Part shown: positions 1 through 7,943 of the stretch, one piece after another
How the letters are laid out: the number at the start of each line of letters is the position of its first letter
Position numbering within the stretch: the stretch's first letter is position 1
Source of the DNA: an uncultured Psychroflexus sp.
GTDB taxonomy: Bacteria; Bacteroidota; Bacteroidia; Flavobacteriales; Flavobacteriaceae
Direction: 5' to 3'
Assembly (NCBI GenBank): GCA_913062845.1
Contig: CAJXVZ010000021.1
Span: 1-44,770, forward strand
Length of the DNA: 44,770 nucleotides
Program-made: the position numbers and the translations under genes
The notes under the pieces: generated by a model
Databases searched by the model: none
Seen by the model: only the letters and a program-made list of their open reading frames with translations
What the model was told of the DNA's origin: nothing

Positions 1-369
1 GCAATCCTCTTTGATTTTAGCTTTAAAAAGTCTGTTATAGTAGTCGTCAAATATGCCTAGTAACCGTATTCTGCATTCTTCGGCATTGTCCTCTAAAATA
101 TCTACCCCATAAATACTGGATACAGCAATCACCGCATAGCGTTCAAACTCTATCTGGCTTTTTTTGTATTTTGCTTCTACTACATTTAATTTGCGCCGGA
201 GCACTTCAGCCAAAAAATTTCCATTACCACAAGCCGGCTCTAAGAACCTGGAGTCTATTCTTTCGGTTTCGTCTTTCACCAAATCGAGCATGGCATTAAC
301 TTCCCTTTCTGAGGTATAGACTTCGCCGTGATCGGTTACGCGTTTTTTGGATTTTACTTGGTTTTTCAA
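1..369 (-). CDS. DNA methyltransferase (adenine type), N-terminal part, cut by window edge
   Basis: The first 123 codons are present and the gene continues left of the window. The protein starts with a basic stretch, then HGEVYTSEREVNAMLDLV and the SAM-binding motif I, LEPACGNGNFL, at about residues 40-50. This is the layout of N6-adenine methyltransferases of restriction-modification type. There is no ATG: the best start is TTG at 367-369, overlapping the TGA stop of the upstream abiH-like gene (ATTGA). The frame is open only a few codons further up, to a double TAA. Its place at the end of a defence-like operon suggests a restriction-modification or related system whose other parts lie to the left. 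The catalytic motif is outside the window. Confidence 0.75.
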   Translation of the reverse strand, partial: MKNQVKSKKRVTDHGEVYTSEREVNAMLDLVKDETERIDSRFLEPACGNGNFLAEVLRRKLNVVEAKYKKSQIEFERYAVIAVSSIYGVDILEDNAEECRIRLLGIFDDYYNRLFKAKIKEDC

Positions 370-1604
370 TTTACTCGTTTTGGGATTGGACTTGTATAAG
401 TTTTATTAACTACTCGTTCACGCATTTTAGCTTTGCTGGTAAAGTTACGAGATATATTTCTAACGATGTCGCTATAATTGTCTGTTCCATCTTCTCTTTT
501 GTGATAGAACGGCTTTATAGATACACAGTTTTCATGTTCGAATAAAGTATTGAGTAAAGTACGGTCTGAGTTACCGCATGAATGGCCTAAAATATAAATT
601 TGAAACTGGTCACTTTCCGCAAATTCTAAAAGTTTACGATAATTATCGGTTTCCAGATATTTGATAGATTTGATGTTTTCTAGATAATCGTTATCATCTA
701 AATCTTCTATGGTTTGGTAATCTTTGTCTAGTTCATCGCCAAAACCGAATATAATAGGATTGTTTTTATCTTCTAAAGATCCGTGAATTTGCAGTTCAGA
801 AATGTTTAGTTTATAGCCAGTTCCAGAATAATTAAAGTTAGAATAGTTTAAATGAGTGTCAGTATAATTGAAGCTGAGCATAAGCAAATTTTCTGCTTTA
901 AGTTTTATATAGTCATCAGCATTTTGGGCTTGAGACATAAACCTATAAAATTCCTCTACTGATGGCTTTTTACCTTCTAGATCACTAAATGATTTGTCAA
1001 CATAAAGAAAAGGTTCACTTATGTTAGATTTAAAATCATCTAGTTTTTCATAAATAGTCTTAAAAATTGATTTAGAGACACTTTGCTCTAAGTCATTTAA
1101 TGATATATTTTCTTTTATGAGATTATCTATCCCTCTATTTTTAAGAGTAACCTTATCACTTGATTGCATTTCATCTATAAGATAATCTTTAAGTTTTATT
1201 TTGATTTGCTCTAAATCTTTGTTTAAATCTCTTAGCTGTTCAGCAGGATGTTCGTCTTTTGACAATTGAGAAATAATTTTTAATCTTTGATAATATTCAT
1301 TTTCAATATCCACCCAATCTTCTAAACCGTTCTTTGTAATCACTTCCCAGAAAAACTTATTTTTAATTTTAAATTTATTGGTGTTATTACTAAAAAGCTT
1401 TTTATAATCCCCGTATGTCTTTAAGTCGTCATAAATTGAGTATAATGAACGATCAATTTTAAAAAACTCACATTCGTGCCCTCTTTCATTTTTCTTTATT
1501 TCTTCACCTTTAGAGCTTAAAAAATCAGCTATAAAATCTTTATAACTGGTTTTTAAGCCGTGTGCTAGATCGAAGCCATTGCCTATGAGTATTATTCTGT
1601 TCAT
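366..1604 (-). CDS. AbiH family abortive-infection protein
   Basis: This 412-aa protein has the features of the AbiH family (phage abortive infection, first known from Lactococcus). The N-terminus is RIILIGNGFDLAHGLKTSY (residues 3-21). Later come LSFNYTDTH (243-251), IHGSLED (273-279) followed by IIFGFGDE, and ILGHSCGNSDRTL (338-350). The GNGFD and GHS motifs suggest a SIR2-like nucleotide-binding fold, but the enzymatic activity of the family is not something I can state. The start codon directly follows the stop of the upstream gene (TAAATG), and the stop overlaps the methyltransferase TTG, so it is translated from one operon. The gene is visibly more AT-rich than both neighbours, which points to separate acquisition. 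Probably causes dormancy or death of infected cells. Confidence 0.88.
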   Translation of the reverse strand: MNRIILIGNGFDLAHGLKTSYKDFIADFLSSKGEEIKKNERGHECEFFKIDRSLYSIYDDLKTYGDYKKLFSNNTNKFKIKNKFFWEVITKNGLEDWVDIENEYYQRLKIISQLSKDEHPAEQLRDLNKDLEQIKIKLKDYLIDEMQSSDKVTLKNRGIDNLIKENISLNDLEQSVSKSIFKTIYEKLDDFKSNISEPFLYVDKSFSDLEGKKPSVEEFYRFMSQAQNADDYIKLKAENLLMLSFNYTDTHLNYSNFNYSGTGYKLNISELQIHGSLEDKNNPIIFGFGDELDKDYQTIEDLDDNDYLENIKSIKYLETDNYRKLLEFAESDQFQIYILGHSCGNSDRTLLNTLFEHENCVSIKPFYHKREDGTDNYSDIVRNISRNFTSKAKMRERVVNKTYTSPIPKRVN

Positions 1605-2441
1605 TTATTTAATCTTTTTATTATCCTCAACAAACTCCTCATACACCTCAGCCCGTTCCCGTTCCTGCTCTGCCGCTTCCTGATAGGCTTTTTTATTATG
1701 TCGGCGTTTGCGTTGCTCTTCACCGTAAGTGGTGAAGGCATAGATAAGCAAACCCAGGCGTGTTAAAGGAAACGTGAGTGTGATGATATCCAGAATGTTG
1801 GCAATTACCGCTCGGGTGGTTTTCTTTTCTCCGCCATTAGCATAGCGAGGGAACCATAGCAAATGTAAACCGACGTATCGACCAAATTCCAGCGGCTCAA
1901 TTTCCTGTGCGGCTTCCTCGTAAGCGATTGCCCGTTCCCGGCAGGCTTTGGCCGAGACTTCCAAAACTTCCACAAAAATGGCTTTGGCAGACTCGTGGAT
2001 ATTGGCCAATTGTTTGTAGGCTTTGCTGTCCGGTTCTTCGGTAAAGCCGATGACATCTTCCACATCGCAGCATTTGCGGTTAAAGGCCTTCATCATTTTA
2101 AACAGCTGTTGACTTTCCTGATTGTCCAGGTAGCCGTCATCCACAAAATCCCGGGCTTCATTTTTAATGACGATAAAGGCACCGCCGAGTTTAGAGATCA
2201 GCGTCGTTGGTTTGTAACCGGTTTTAAAGTTTAAAGCCGACTCAAAGCTCTCCTCCACTTCCTTGAGGTGATGAACTTTCGGCCGTTTTTGCTGCGGCTG
2301 TTGTTGCGTTGGTTGCTGACGATTATCGTATGACCGTGCACGACGAATGGGTATGGCGTGGCGATCTTTAAAAATTGTATTACTCACGACACGCCCCATG
2401 TCACGACCGACCTGATTGATTGCACTTTGTAGGAATCCCAT
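1605..2441 (-). CDS. Unknown 278-aa protein with a C-terminal hydrophobic segment
   Basis: I do not recognise this protein. Residues 1-60 are basic and Gln/Pro-rich (QQPTQQQPQQKR), likely disordered. Residues 60-190 look alpha-helical and soluble. Residues about 213-238 (from IANILDIITL to LIYAFTTY) form a hydrophobic stretch that could be a membrane span. The tail is a charged helix rich in Glu, Arg and Lys that could form a coiled coil. There is no signal peptide. It lies 9 nt after the lipoprotein gene and its stop abuts the AbiH start. Its G+C is near half by eye, far above the AbiH and lipoprotein genes, so the operon is a mosaic. A role in the same defence unit is inferred from position only. 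Confidence 0.8.
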   Translation of the reverse strand: MGFLQSAINQVGRDMGRVVSNTIFKDRHAIPIRRARSYDNRQQPTQQQPQQKRPKVHHLKEVEESFESALNFKTGYKPTTLISKLGGAFIVIKNEARDFVDDGYLDNQESQQLFKMMKAFNRKCCDVEDVIGFTEEPDSKAYKQLANIHESAKAIFVEVLEVSAKACRERAIAYEEAAQEIEPLEFGRYVGLHLLWFPRYANGGEKKTTRAVIANILDIITLTFPLTRLGLLIYAFTTYGEEQRKRRHNKKAYQEAAEQERERAEVYEEFVEDNKKIK

Positions 2442-2450
2442 CTTTATTAA

Positions 2451-3188
2451 TTATTTTCTGGTGTATGTCACGTAAAACTTGTGCGGTGATTGCTTTGTGT
2501 TAACTTCTACAGTTCCAAATTGTGTTTCTCCACACTCCTCCATTTGTTCGTTTGATATAATATCTTTTGACGGATAATTTGTTACACTGGAAACAAAGAA
2601 GGAATTTTTTATCTCATGAAATTCCTCATCTTTATCAAAAAAGTATGATATCCTATTTTCAAACGTAAATGGAGTATTCTTTTCAGTATAACTTTCAGTT
2701 CTGACCTTTCGGCTTGATGGATACTTTTCAAGTTCACATTCGCGGAAAAATAAATTATTAATATTGTATTCCGAAATCTTGCGTCTTGTTTTAGACGGCA
2801 CGGCAATGATGGATTTCTCTTTATAACTCGTACTTACTGAGCTTTCATTACTAATATTATAAAACAAGGAATTAATTGCAACAGTTTCGTTATTGGTAAA
2901 AACTCTATCCAGGTAATAATCTTTAGCTACACCATTTATAACAAAATGTGTATTAAATTTATCAAGATATAATGTTTGGTCTGTTTTATTATATATACTG
3001 AATCCTGCATCTCCGCCTTCACTCCACAGGTCATAATGAATAATACAATTTTCATCTTCAAAGACAAAACCATCTTGATCTTGACTTACGTTTTCAAGTG
3101 ATTTAGCCTCATAAATTTGATAATAGGTTGTTTCGCATGAAATCAATGCAAGTAATAAAGCAGTTAATAATAGTCTGACAGTTATCAT
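2451..3188 (-). CDS. Predicted lipoprotein in the defence-like operon
   Basis: The start chosen is the ATG at 3186-3188, giving 245 aa, because it yields a clean lipoprotein signal peptide: MITVRLLLTALLLALISC with the lipobox Cys at residue 18. A longer reading frame up to 3302 would only add an unlikely basic extension overlapping the WYL gene. After the Cys the protein is polar and beta-rich, with no family I recognise. It should be anchored in a membrane facing the periplasm or the outside. It starts 10 nt after the WYL regulator stop and is followed 9 nt later by the 278-aa gene, so it is an operon member. A lipoprotein inside an AbiH/methyltransferase operon is unusual; it could act at the cell surface (entry exclusion) or be unrelated cargo. 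Confidence 0.8.
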   Translation of the reverse strand: MITVRLLLTALLLALISCETTYYQIYEAKSLENVSQDQDGFVFEDENCIIHYDLWSEGGDAGFSIYNKTDQTLYLDKFNTHFVINGVAKDYYLDRVFTNNETVAINSLFYNISNESSVSTSYKEKSIIAVPSKTRRKISEYNINNLFFRECELEKYPSSRKVRTESYTEKNTPFTFENRISYFFDKDEEFHEIKNSFFVSSVTNYPSKDIISNEQMEECGETQFGTVEVNTKQSPHKFYVTYTRK

Positions 3189-3198
3189 AATATAAAAT

Positions 3199-4056
3199 TT
3201 AAAAATTAATAGTATTCTCCTCCAAAACCTCAATATCTTCTTTAAGCCCTTTATAAAAACGCTTAACGGGTTTGGTGTTATTGACTTGGGCTTTAAATTC
3301 AAATTGGTTTTGTCTTAAAGGTTTAATGTAAGCTCTGCTAAGTGGATATTCTTCAGTGAGCAGTAATTTGGCTTTTAAGTTGAGTTTTAAATGTACTGTA
3401 TACCTTCTTTTAGATTTTGAAAAACCAAACACGTCCGGTTTTTTAAATTCGTGCTGATCTTCGTGTTGCTGAACTTCATCCAAAACCACCACATCACCAA
3501 TACGTTCTATATTGAAATATTTATTGGCTTGGCTGTCCACTTCAAAAGCGCAAATGTTTTGATAGTGTTCTGTAAACTTTATAGGTTCTACCAATCGGTC
3601 AGATATGTTCTGGGTGTTGATGGACTGGTAGGCTTTTAGCAGAATTTGTTTGTTTTGGGCAATGCCCTGATTGATCTTTTCAACAAAATCTGAAAGTCTT
3701 GCGTGATGAACCGTATGGCTGCTCAAGTCTGCATCGCTCACCAGGTTCAGTTTATGCAAAAGGGATTTGGACAAGACGTTATTCTGTCCTGAGGTCTGCA
3801 ATAAGGTTTTAAGGTAGCTTAATTCCTCCTGATTAAAATGGCCGGGCGACAGCCATTGGTTATCTTCTATAAAATACTTATTAACCTTGTTGACCTGAAC
3901 CCTGAAACCGACTTCTTCTAATAATTCAATATAGCGATAGGCGCTTCGTTCTGAAGCCTGGATAAATTCAGCAATAAATGCAACTGACTTCGGTGGTTTT
4001 TGCTTGAGTAAAGCAATAAGTTTTAACAGGCGTAAAAGCGACTTTTGATTGGCCAA
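3199..4056 (-). CDS. WYL-domain transcriptional regulator of a defence operon (TTG start)
   Basis: A 285-aa protein with an N-terminal winged helix-turn-helix (about residues 1-60, around ERSAYRYIELLEEVGF), a central WYL-like beta domain (about 130-205) and a C-terminal WCX-like region. This is the architecture of BrxR/CapW-type regulators, which commonly sit first in BREX, CBASS and other defence operons and repress them until a ligand or phage signal appears. The only usable start is TTG at 4054-4056, because an in-frame TGA lies six codons upstream. A 31-bp palindrome covers this start, as expected for autorepression. It is the first gene of the lipoprotein, unknown, AbiH and methyltransferase operon. 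The ligand is unknown. Confidence 0.85.
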   Translation of the reverse strand: MANQKSLLRLLKLIALLKQKPPKSVAFIAEFIQASERSAYRYIELLEEVGFRVQVNKVNKYFIEDNQWLSPGHFNQEELSYLKTLLQTSGQNNVLSKSLLHKLNLVSDADLSSHTVHHARLSDFVEKINQGIAQNKQILLKAYQSINTQNISDRLVEPIKFTEHYQNICAFEVDSQANKYFNIERIGDVVVLDEVQQHEDQHEFKKPDVFGFSKSKRRYTVHLKLNLKAKLLLTEEYPLSRAYIKPLRQNQFEFKAQVNNTKPVKRFYKGLKEDIEVLEENTINF

Positions 4057-4082
4057 AATTGAAGAGTTTCTTCAAAGTTGGC
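4052..4082. promoter_or_regulatory. 31-bp palindrome over the WYL gene start: likely operator
   Basis: The inner arms TTGAAGA (4059-4065) and TCTTCAA (4069-4075) are perfect around a 3-nt centre. The outer arms GCCAA (4052-4056) and TTGGC (4078-4082) are also perfect, with two mismatched pairs between. The outer left arm contains the TTG start codon of the WYL regulator. A dimeric regulator bound here would block transcription or initiation of its own operon. That it is the WYL binding site is inferred from position and symmetry. Confidence 0.65.
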
Positions 4083-4168
4083 AATAAAAAATGAAATATA
4101 AAAATGATTGACCCTATTTGGCGAAGAAATTGATATATCAGAGTATAAACAACTTAAAATACCTACCT

Positions 4169-4227
4169 AGGATTCTAAGAATTTTGAGGAAACTTAGGAT
4201 ATTATATCTAAAAATCCTTAGAATCCT
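4169..4227 (-). terminator. Long inverted repeat at the end of the primase-helicase gene
   Basis: AGGATTCTAAGAATTTT (4169-4185) and AAAATCCTTAGAATCCT (4211-4227) form a 17-bp stem with one mismatch and a 25-nt loop. The right arm codes for the last residues of the DUF3987 protein (EDSKDF), and the left arm lies just past its stop. A leftward transcript would fold into this hairpin before the WYL operon. There is no clear T-run, so it may be an attenuator or RNA-stability element rather than an intrinsic terminator. Confidence 0.45.
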
Positions 4228-6046
4228 CAACTTCCTTATGGCATAAATTTAAGTAGGTATCATGCTTTTCTCTATGCACCAAATTATCTTTTACGAAACT
4301 GGTAATATAACCTTCGGCAGTTTTTTCTGGAATTTTGAATTGTCCGGCTACTGCCAGATATTTCTGCCGGTTAAAATGTTTTGGGAGATTGTTCAAAAAT
4401 TTTTCCTTTCGGTTCAGAAGCTTAGGTTGAGTTTTTTCTTTTGGTAGATCTTGATAAACACTTATTGAATGTTGGACTAAAACTTCAATAATACTAAGAA
4501 CAGACTCAAAATCCCGATTTTCGCATATAAGTTGGCTCGAAATTTCTCTGGCCTTCATTATTCTGGTTATAGATAAAACCATAGATAGCCTTGTTGCAAT
4601 TAAGCCCAAACGGCGTATGGTAGCCAAAACGTCTAAACCATTAAGGTTGACGTATTTGGTCTGTACATTTCTGAAAAAATCATTGAATCTTTTTTTCTGA
4701 TCAGCTGTATATGAAAATTCAACCTCACCGTTGTCATTTAGGAATCTATAAAATTCAAAGAAATCCTGAGCTAATACTTCGAAATAAGCGTCATAATCTA
4801 CGTCTGTGCTGCCCTCAAATACGTCTTTCCAAACTGGTTCAACTTTCATTTTATACATGATAAAACGACTTAGTAGCCCGTTCTCTGCACTGGGTATTAA
4901 TGCTGGTATTTGTTTCGGTGTTCCGCTTAAAAGGGCTGAGAGACAAGGTCTGTCAATATCCACATATTCTTTGTCTTGCCTTCTAAAGTATGAAATTGTT
5001 TCGTGATGGAAAGCCTTTCTAAAACCGTCGCTGTAATCACCATAGTCAGACTTAAAGGCTTGTGCTAAAGTATCACCTTCAGTTTCAAATATTAAACCAC
5101 TACCATCATTATCTCCCAAAAGTTGATAAGCTCCTGTCGCACTATTATTTGCCGGGATAAACAACATTTGATCAGGTGGTTCAATTGGCTTTTCAAGATT
5201 TTCATTTTTTTTCTTATTTAGATTATAGTCGGCAAGGTCTAGTTGGTAAATTTCCTTTTTATCTTTTGATTCTTTTCTCTTCAGCTTATGAATTGGTTTC
5301 ACAAAATGTTTGCTGTAGGATAGAATACCCTTTCCAGCAGAAGCCTGAGCAGTGATAAATGTGTATAAATTTGAATGTACTTTCTTTTTATCATAAATAC
5401 TGAAAAGTTTAGGTAAACAAGCACTCAGCGTGGTTATGCTTCCTAAAAGTAAAATGTCCTTTTCCTGATCTGATGAAGCTACAGTCACAACTTTCTTAAA
5501 AAATTCCGGCAGGTTCTCGTACACTCCGGCAGGAAATGTTGGTAAATTTTCATTCTGATCAATAAGGGTTGCACTGTTAGCGATGTTTTCTTTAGATATC
5601 ATATCAATATTACTGCTATTATCATTACTATCTGATCTTCTGCTGATTTGAATACCATTTTCCTTAGCCAGGTGAAAAAAAGATTTGATGGTCACACCTT
5701 GACCGTTTGATTTTAAACAGTGATCATATTGCTTATCGCATTCTTCGGATTTATAACCGACGTAGTATTGGCTAGTACGATGAAAAAAGCCTCTTCCCGA
5801 TTCGCCAAATTCGTCAGAAAGAGCAAACCCTACACGTACCCAATCTTCATAATTTGAAGTAATATCTAAGCCTGATGATTCAATTTCATGAACTACATCA
5901 TCTACCTGATCGTAAATATTCTGTGATTTATTTTCTGTCCGCTTTGTTTGTGAAGTTTTTTTATCAGAAGATTCAGACTTTTTAGGCTTATTTTGCTTTT
6001 GCTGTGATGGTTTTAACCAATCCAGAGGATTAAATTTAGTACTCAT
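4208..6046 (-). CDS. DUF3987 primase-helicase-like protein of a mobile element
   Basis: 612 aa. Residues 1-45 are a Lys/Ser/Gln-rich linker. About 45-135 is a PriCT-2-like primase C-terminal domain (EDWVRVGFALSDEF, then ...VTIKSFFHLAKENG). From about 175 the DUF3987 domain follows, with a weak P-loop (AQASAGKG, 233-240) and SALLSGTPKQIPALI in the ATPase core. Such proteins follow BT4734/VirE-N-type proteins in Bacteroidetes mobile elements and are thought to prime or unwind element DNA. The start overlaps the preceding gene stop (ATGA, 6043-6046), so the two are translationally coupled and probably work as one primase split in two chains. The protein ends within the right arm of a long inverted repeat. 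Confidence 0.82.
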   Translation of the reverse strand: MSTKFNPLDWLKPSQQKQNKPKKSESSDKKTSQTKRTENKSQNIYDQVDDVVHEIESSGLDITSNYEDWVRVGFALSDEFGESGRGFFHRTSQYYVGYKSEECDKQYDHCLKSNGQGVTIKSFFHLAKENGIQISRRSDSNDNSSNIDMISKENIANSATLIDQNENLPTFPAGVYENLPEFFKKVVTVASSDQEKDILLLGSITTLSACLPKLFSIYDKKKVHSNLYTFITAQASAGKGILSYSKHFVKPIHKLKRKESKDKKEIYQLDLADYNLNKKKNENLEKPIEPPDQMLFIPANNSATGAYQLLGDNDGSGLIFETEGDTLAQAFKSDYGDYSDGFRKAFHHETISYFRRQDKEYVDIDRPCLSALLSGTPKQIPALIPSAENGLLSRFIMYKMKVEPVWKDVFEGSTDVDYDAYFEVLAQDFFEFYRFLNDNGEVEFSYTADQKKRFNDFFRNVQTKYVNLNGLDVLATIRRLGLIATRLSMVLSITRIMKAREISSQLICENRDFESVLSIIEVLVQHSISVYQDLPKEKTQPKLLNRKEKFLNNLPKHFNRQKYLAVAGQFKIPEKTAEGYITSFVKDNLVHREKHDTYLNLCHKEVEDSKDF

Positions 6047-6972
6047 ATCTTTCTGAGATATTTAGGGTTAATATAAACACCCTGATCATAGGGCAAAAAA
6101 CAGGCTCTTGAAACATCTTTACCTGAGTTATCAATTTCAATTTTGTAGGTCTGCTTTACATAGTTTGAAATGGCTTCAAAATAGGTCTGATGGCTATGTT
6201 CTAAAATATTAATTGGTATCACCCATTTTAAGCCATCACCAGATGGGGAAACAAAAATAAGCTCAGTCTCAAAGTAAGTATCGTGAACCAACTTATACCT
6301 AAGTTCGTCAATATCATTTATATGGTCAAAATCTATAGTAATTAAGCCAGAATGTTTCAGTAAGTTTTTATCGTTTCGTTTAGAGAATGTGCCTGAAAAG
6401 GTGACGTAATTAAAGTTATTTGCTTTGAACTTTCTACCACGCTTTGGATCTTTAATCGTTCTCAGCCTTAATGTTTCTTCTTTGTAATTTATATGTCTTA
6501 TACATTGATATATATTATAGAGATTTGTTGTCATAAGAGGCTTAGTGTTAGATATTGGCTTTTCGTAGTAACTAAAATTCGCAGTCGAAGGATTAGTATT
6601 TCCAAAGTGTTCAGGATCTTCAATACACTCGTCAAATTCAACGATAGAATTTTTTTGCTTTGGTATCAAATTCAAATCAACAGCTATAGCATGAAGTAAA
6701 TCTCCATTTTCCTTTTTATAGTGCAGCTCTGCAAAGTCAAACACATTACCGTCTGGGATAGCCGCTTCAGTATCTCGATAGGTTGCGACACAATCAATCA
6801 CTTCAATCTGTAATGTTAGCTTATTGCCATTAAATGGATTTTTAGTGATCTTACACTTTCTGCCTGAAACATACAATACAACGTGGTCTGGATAGTATTT
6901 TTTCAATATATGCGCAAAAATGTTTAAGCCGTAATGCGTTTTACTTAATATTTCTTTCTTTGTTAACTCCAT
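6043..6972 (-). CDS. BT4734/VirE-N-like primase-associated protein
   Basis: 309 aa. The C-terminal half carries the BT4734-like (VirE N-terminal) domain: YVTFSGTFSKRNDKNLLKHSG, then LITIDFDHIND and LIFVSPSGDGLKWVIPI. These match the core of an archaeo-eukaryotic-primase-like fold with acidic catalytic residues (DFDH) and the end motif SRACFLPYD. The N-terminal 90 residues resemble the degenerate zinc-finger region that precedes such primases (GLNIFAHILKKYYPDHVV). The gene overlaps the zinc-finger gene upstream by 10 nt and the DUF3987 gene downstream by 4 nt. It most likely supplies the primase core for element replication; this is inferred from the family and the context. Confidence 0.8.
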   Translation of the reverse strand: MELTKKEILSKTHYGLNIFAHILKKYYPDHVVLYVSGRKCKITKNPFNGNKLTLQIEVIDCVATYRDTEAAIPDGNVFDFAELHYKKENGDLLHAIAVDLNLIPKQKNSIVEFDECIEDPEHFGNTNPSTANFSYYEKPISNTKPLMTTNLYNIYQCIRHINYKEETLRLRTIKDPKRGRKFKANNFNYVTFSGTFSKRNDKNLLKHSGLITIDFDHINDIDELRYKLVHDTYFETELIFVSPSGDGLKWVIPINILEHSHQTYFEAISNYVKQTYKIEIDNSGKDVSRACFLPYDQGVYINPKYLRKI

Positions 6973-7409
6973 AGTGGCTTCATTTTAAAATAAACCACTT
7001 TTTGTTCTACGTTATCAAAAAAGGGCTGACTGCCGTCTTGCCTCCTGGGCATATTGTTTATTTTGATGTATCGCTCTTTGACTTTACCTAGTAAGGCTTT
7101 TATATCTCCTCTGGTGGCCGGCTTGTTATCCTCTTTGGTCAACAGTTTTTTCAATAGATCAGTAGCTACGTTGGCTATGGCAGCATTACCAACACCTGAA
7201 AGACTTAATTTATCTATTTTGGTTGGCCCATCAGTTTTTGTGCCTGGTTTTGCTAAACCTGTATTTGTTTTGACTGGTTTGTTTTGAGTCTTGTTTCTAA
7301 GATAATGGGCCTTGACCCTACACGTGGAGGAACAGTATTTTTGTACCCTTCTTCTATTCGGGACATACTCTTTAAAACAATAATGACATGTATATTTATG
7401 ATTTTCCAT
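6963..7409 (-). CDS. Zinc-finger DNA-binding protein of the island
   Basis: 148 aa. The N-terminus has a treble-clef-like zinc-binding set: CHYC at residues 8-11, then CSSTCRVKAHYLR with two more Cys. A flexible Lys/Thr/Pro-rich linker follows, then a helical tail (VATDLLKKLLTKEDNKPATRG). It overlaps the primase gene by 10 nt and belongs to the same leftward operon. The same finger type opens the protein encoded at 9987-10565, so the island carries two copies of this module. Probably binds element DNA during replication or regulation; no specific function is known to me. Confidence 0.75.
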   Translation of the reverse strand: MENHKYTCHYCFKEYVPNRRRVQKYCSSTCRVKAHYLRNKTQNKPVKTNTGLAKPGTKTDGPTKIDKLSLSGVGNAAIANVATDLLKKLLTKEDNKPATRGDIKALLGKVKERYIKINNMPRRQDGSQPFFDNVEQKVVYFKMKPLWS

Positions 7410-7456
7410 AGTATTTGCGTTAAACGAACGTTGGTTTTACGGTTAGTATATTATGA

Positions 7457-7795
7457 TCAGATTCTATTGTTCTTCAGATAATCATCTGCTCTTTGGGAAA
7501 GATCATCATGTGTTGGCACTTCACCGTCCTTTAACCATTTCTCAATTTTGGACCATTCGAAGTACAGACGTTTACCCCTTTTGATGTGTGGGATTTTTCT
7601 TTTATGTACTAAACTGTAAATAGAAGGCTTCGAGCGTTTGATTAAAATGCTCAGTTCTTCAACATCAACATATTTTTTGATGTTGTTTTTGTTTGTGTTT
7701 TGATTTGAAGAGTCAGAAGGGTCGTAGTCTATTTTAATGCCCTCTACTTTTTTAAATTCACCATCTTCTGTGAGCACGTACAATTTACTTATCAT
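7457..7795 (-). CDS. AlpA/excisionase-like helix-turn-helix protein
   Basis: 112 aa. The region from about residue 41 to 92 (VDVEELSILIKRSKPSIYSLV, then HIKRGKRLYFEWSKIEKWL) is a typical HTH_17/MerR-like excisionase domain. The N-terminal 40 residues are an extra strand-rich part with an Asn/Ser linker. Proteins of this type in integrative elements act as recombination directionality factors or as activators of excision and replication genes. It stands 47 nt before the zinc-finger gene and probably begins the replication operon, since a 148-nt gap separates it from the gene upstream. Confidence 0.82.
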   Translation of the reverse strand: MISKLYVLTEDGEFKKVEGIKIDYDPSDSSNQNTNKNNIKKYVDVEELSILIKRSKPSIYSLVHKRKIPHIKRGKRLYFEWSKIEKWLKDGEVPTHDDLSQRADDYLKNNRI

Positions 7796-7943
7796 AGCTT
7801 AACTGATTTTAGATTAATTTTCAGCTAAGATATTGCGTGTTGATGCGTATGGCTAATTTATAGAATAGTGGTAGAATTAAGATTCCTGAAGTTCTTAACC
7901 ATAAGATGCTTAATACGAATGACTTAAACTTATAACAGGAATT

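Noticed and set aside
3189-3302. Longer N-terminus for the lipoprotein (start at 3302)
   Set aside because: It would overlap the WYL gene by about 100 nt and place a basic extension before a clean lipoprotein signal peptide.
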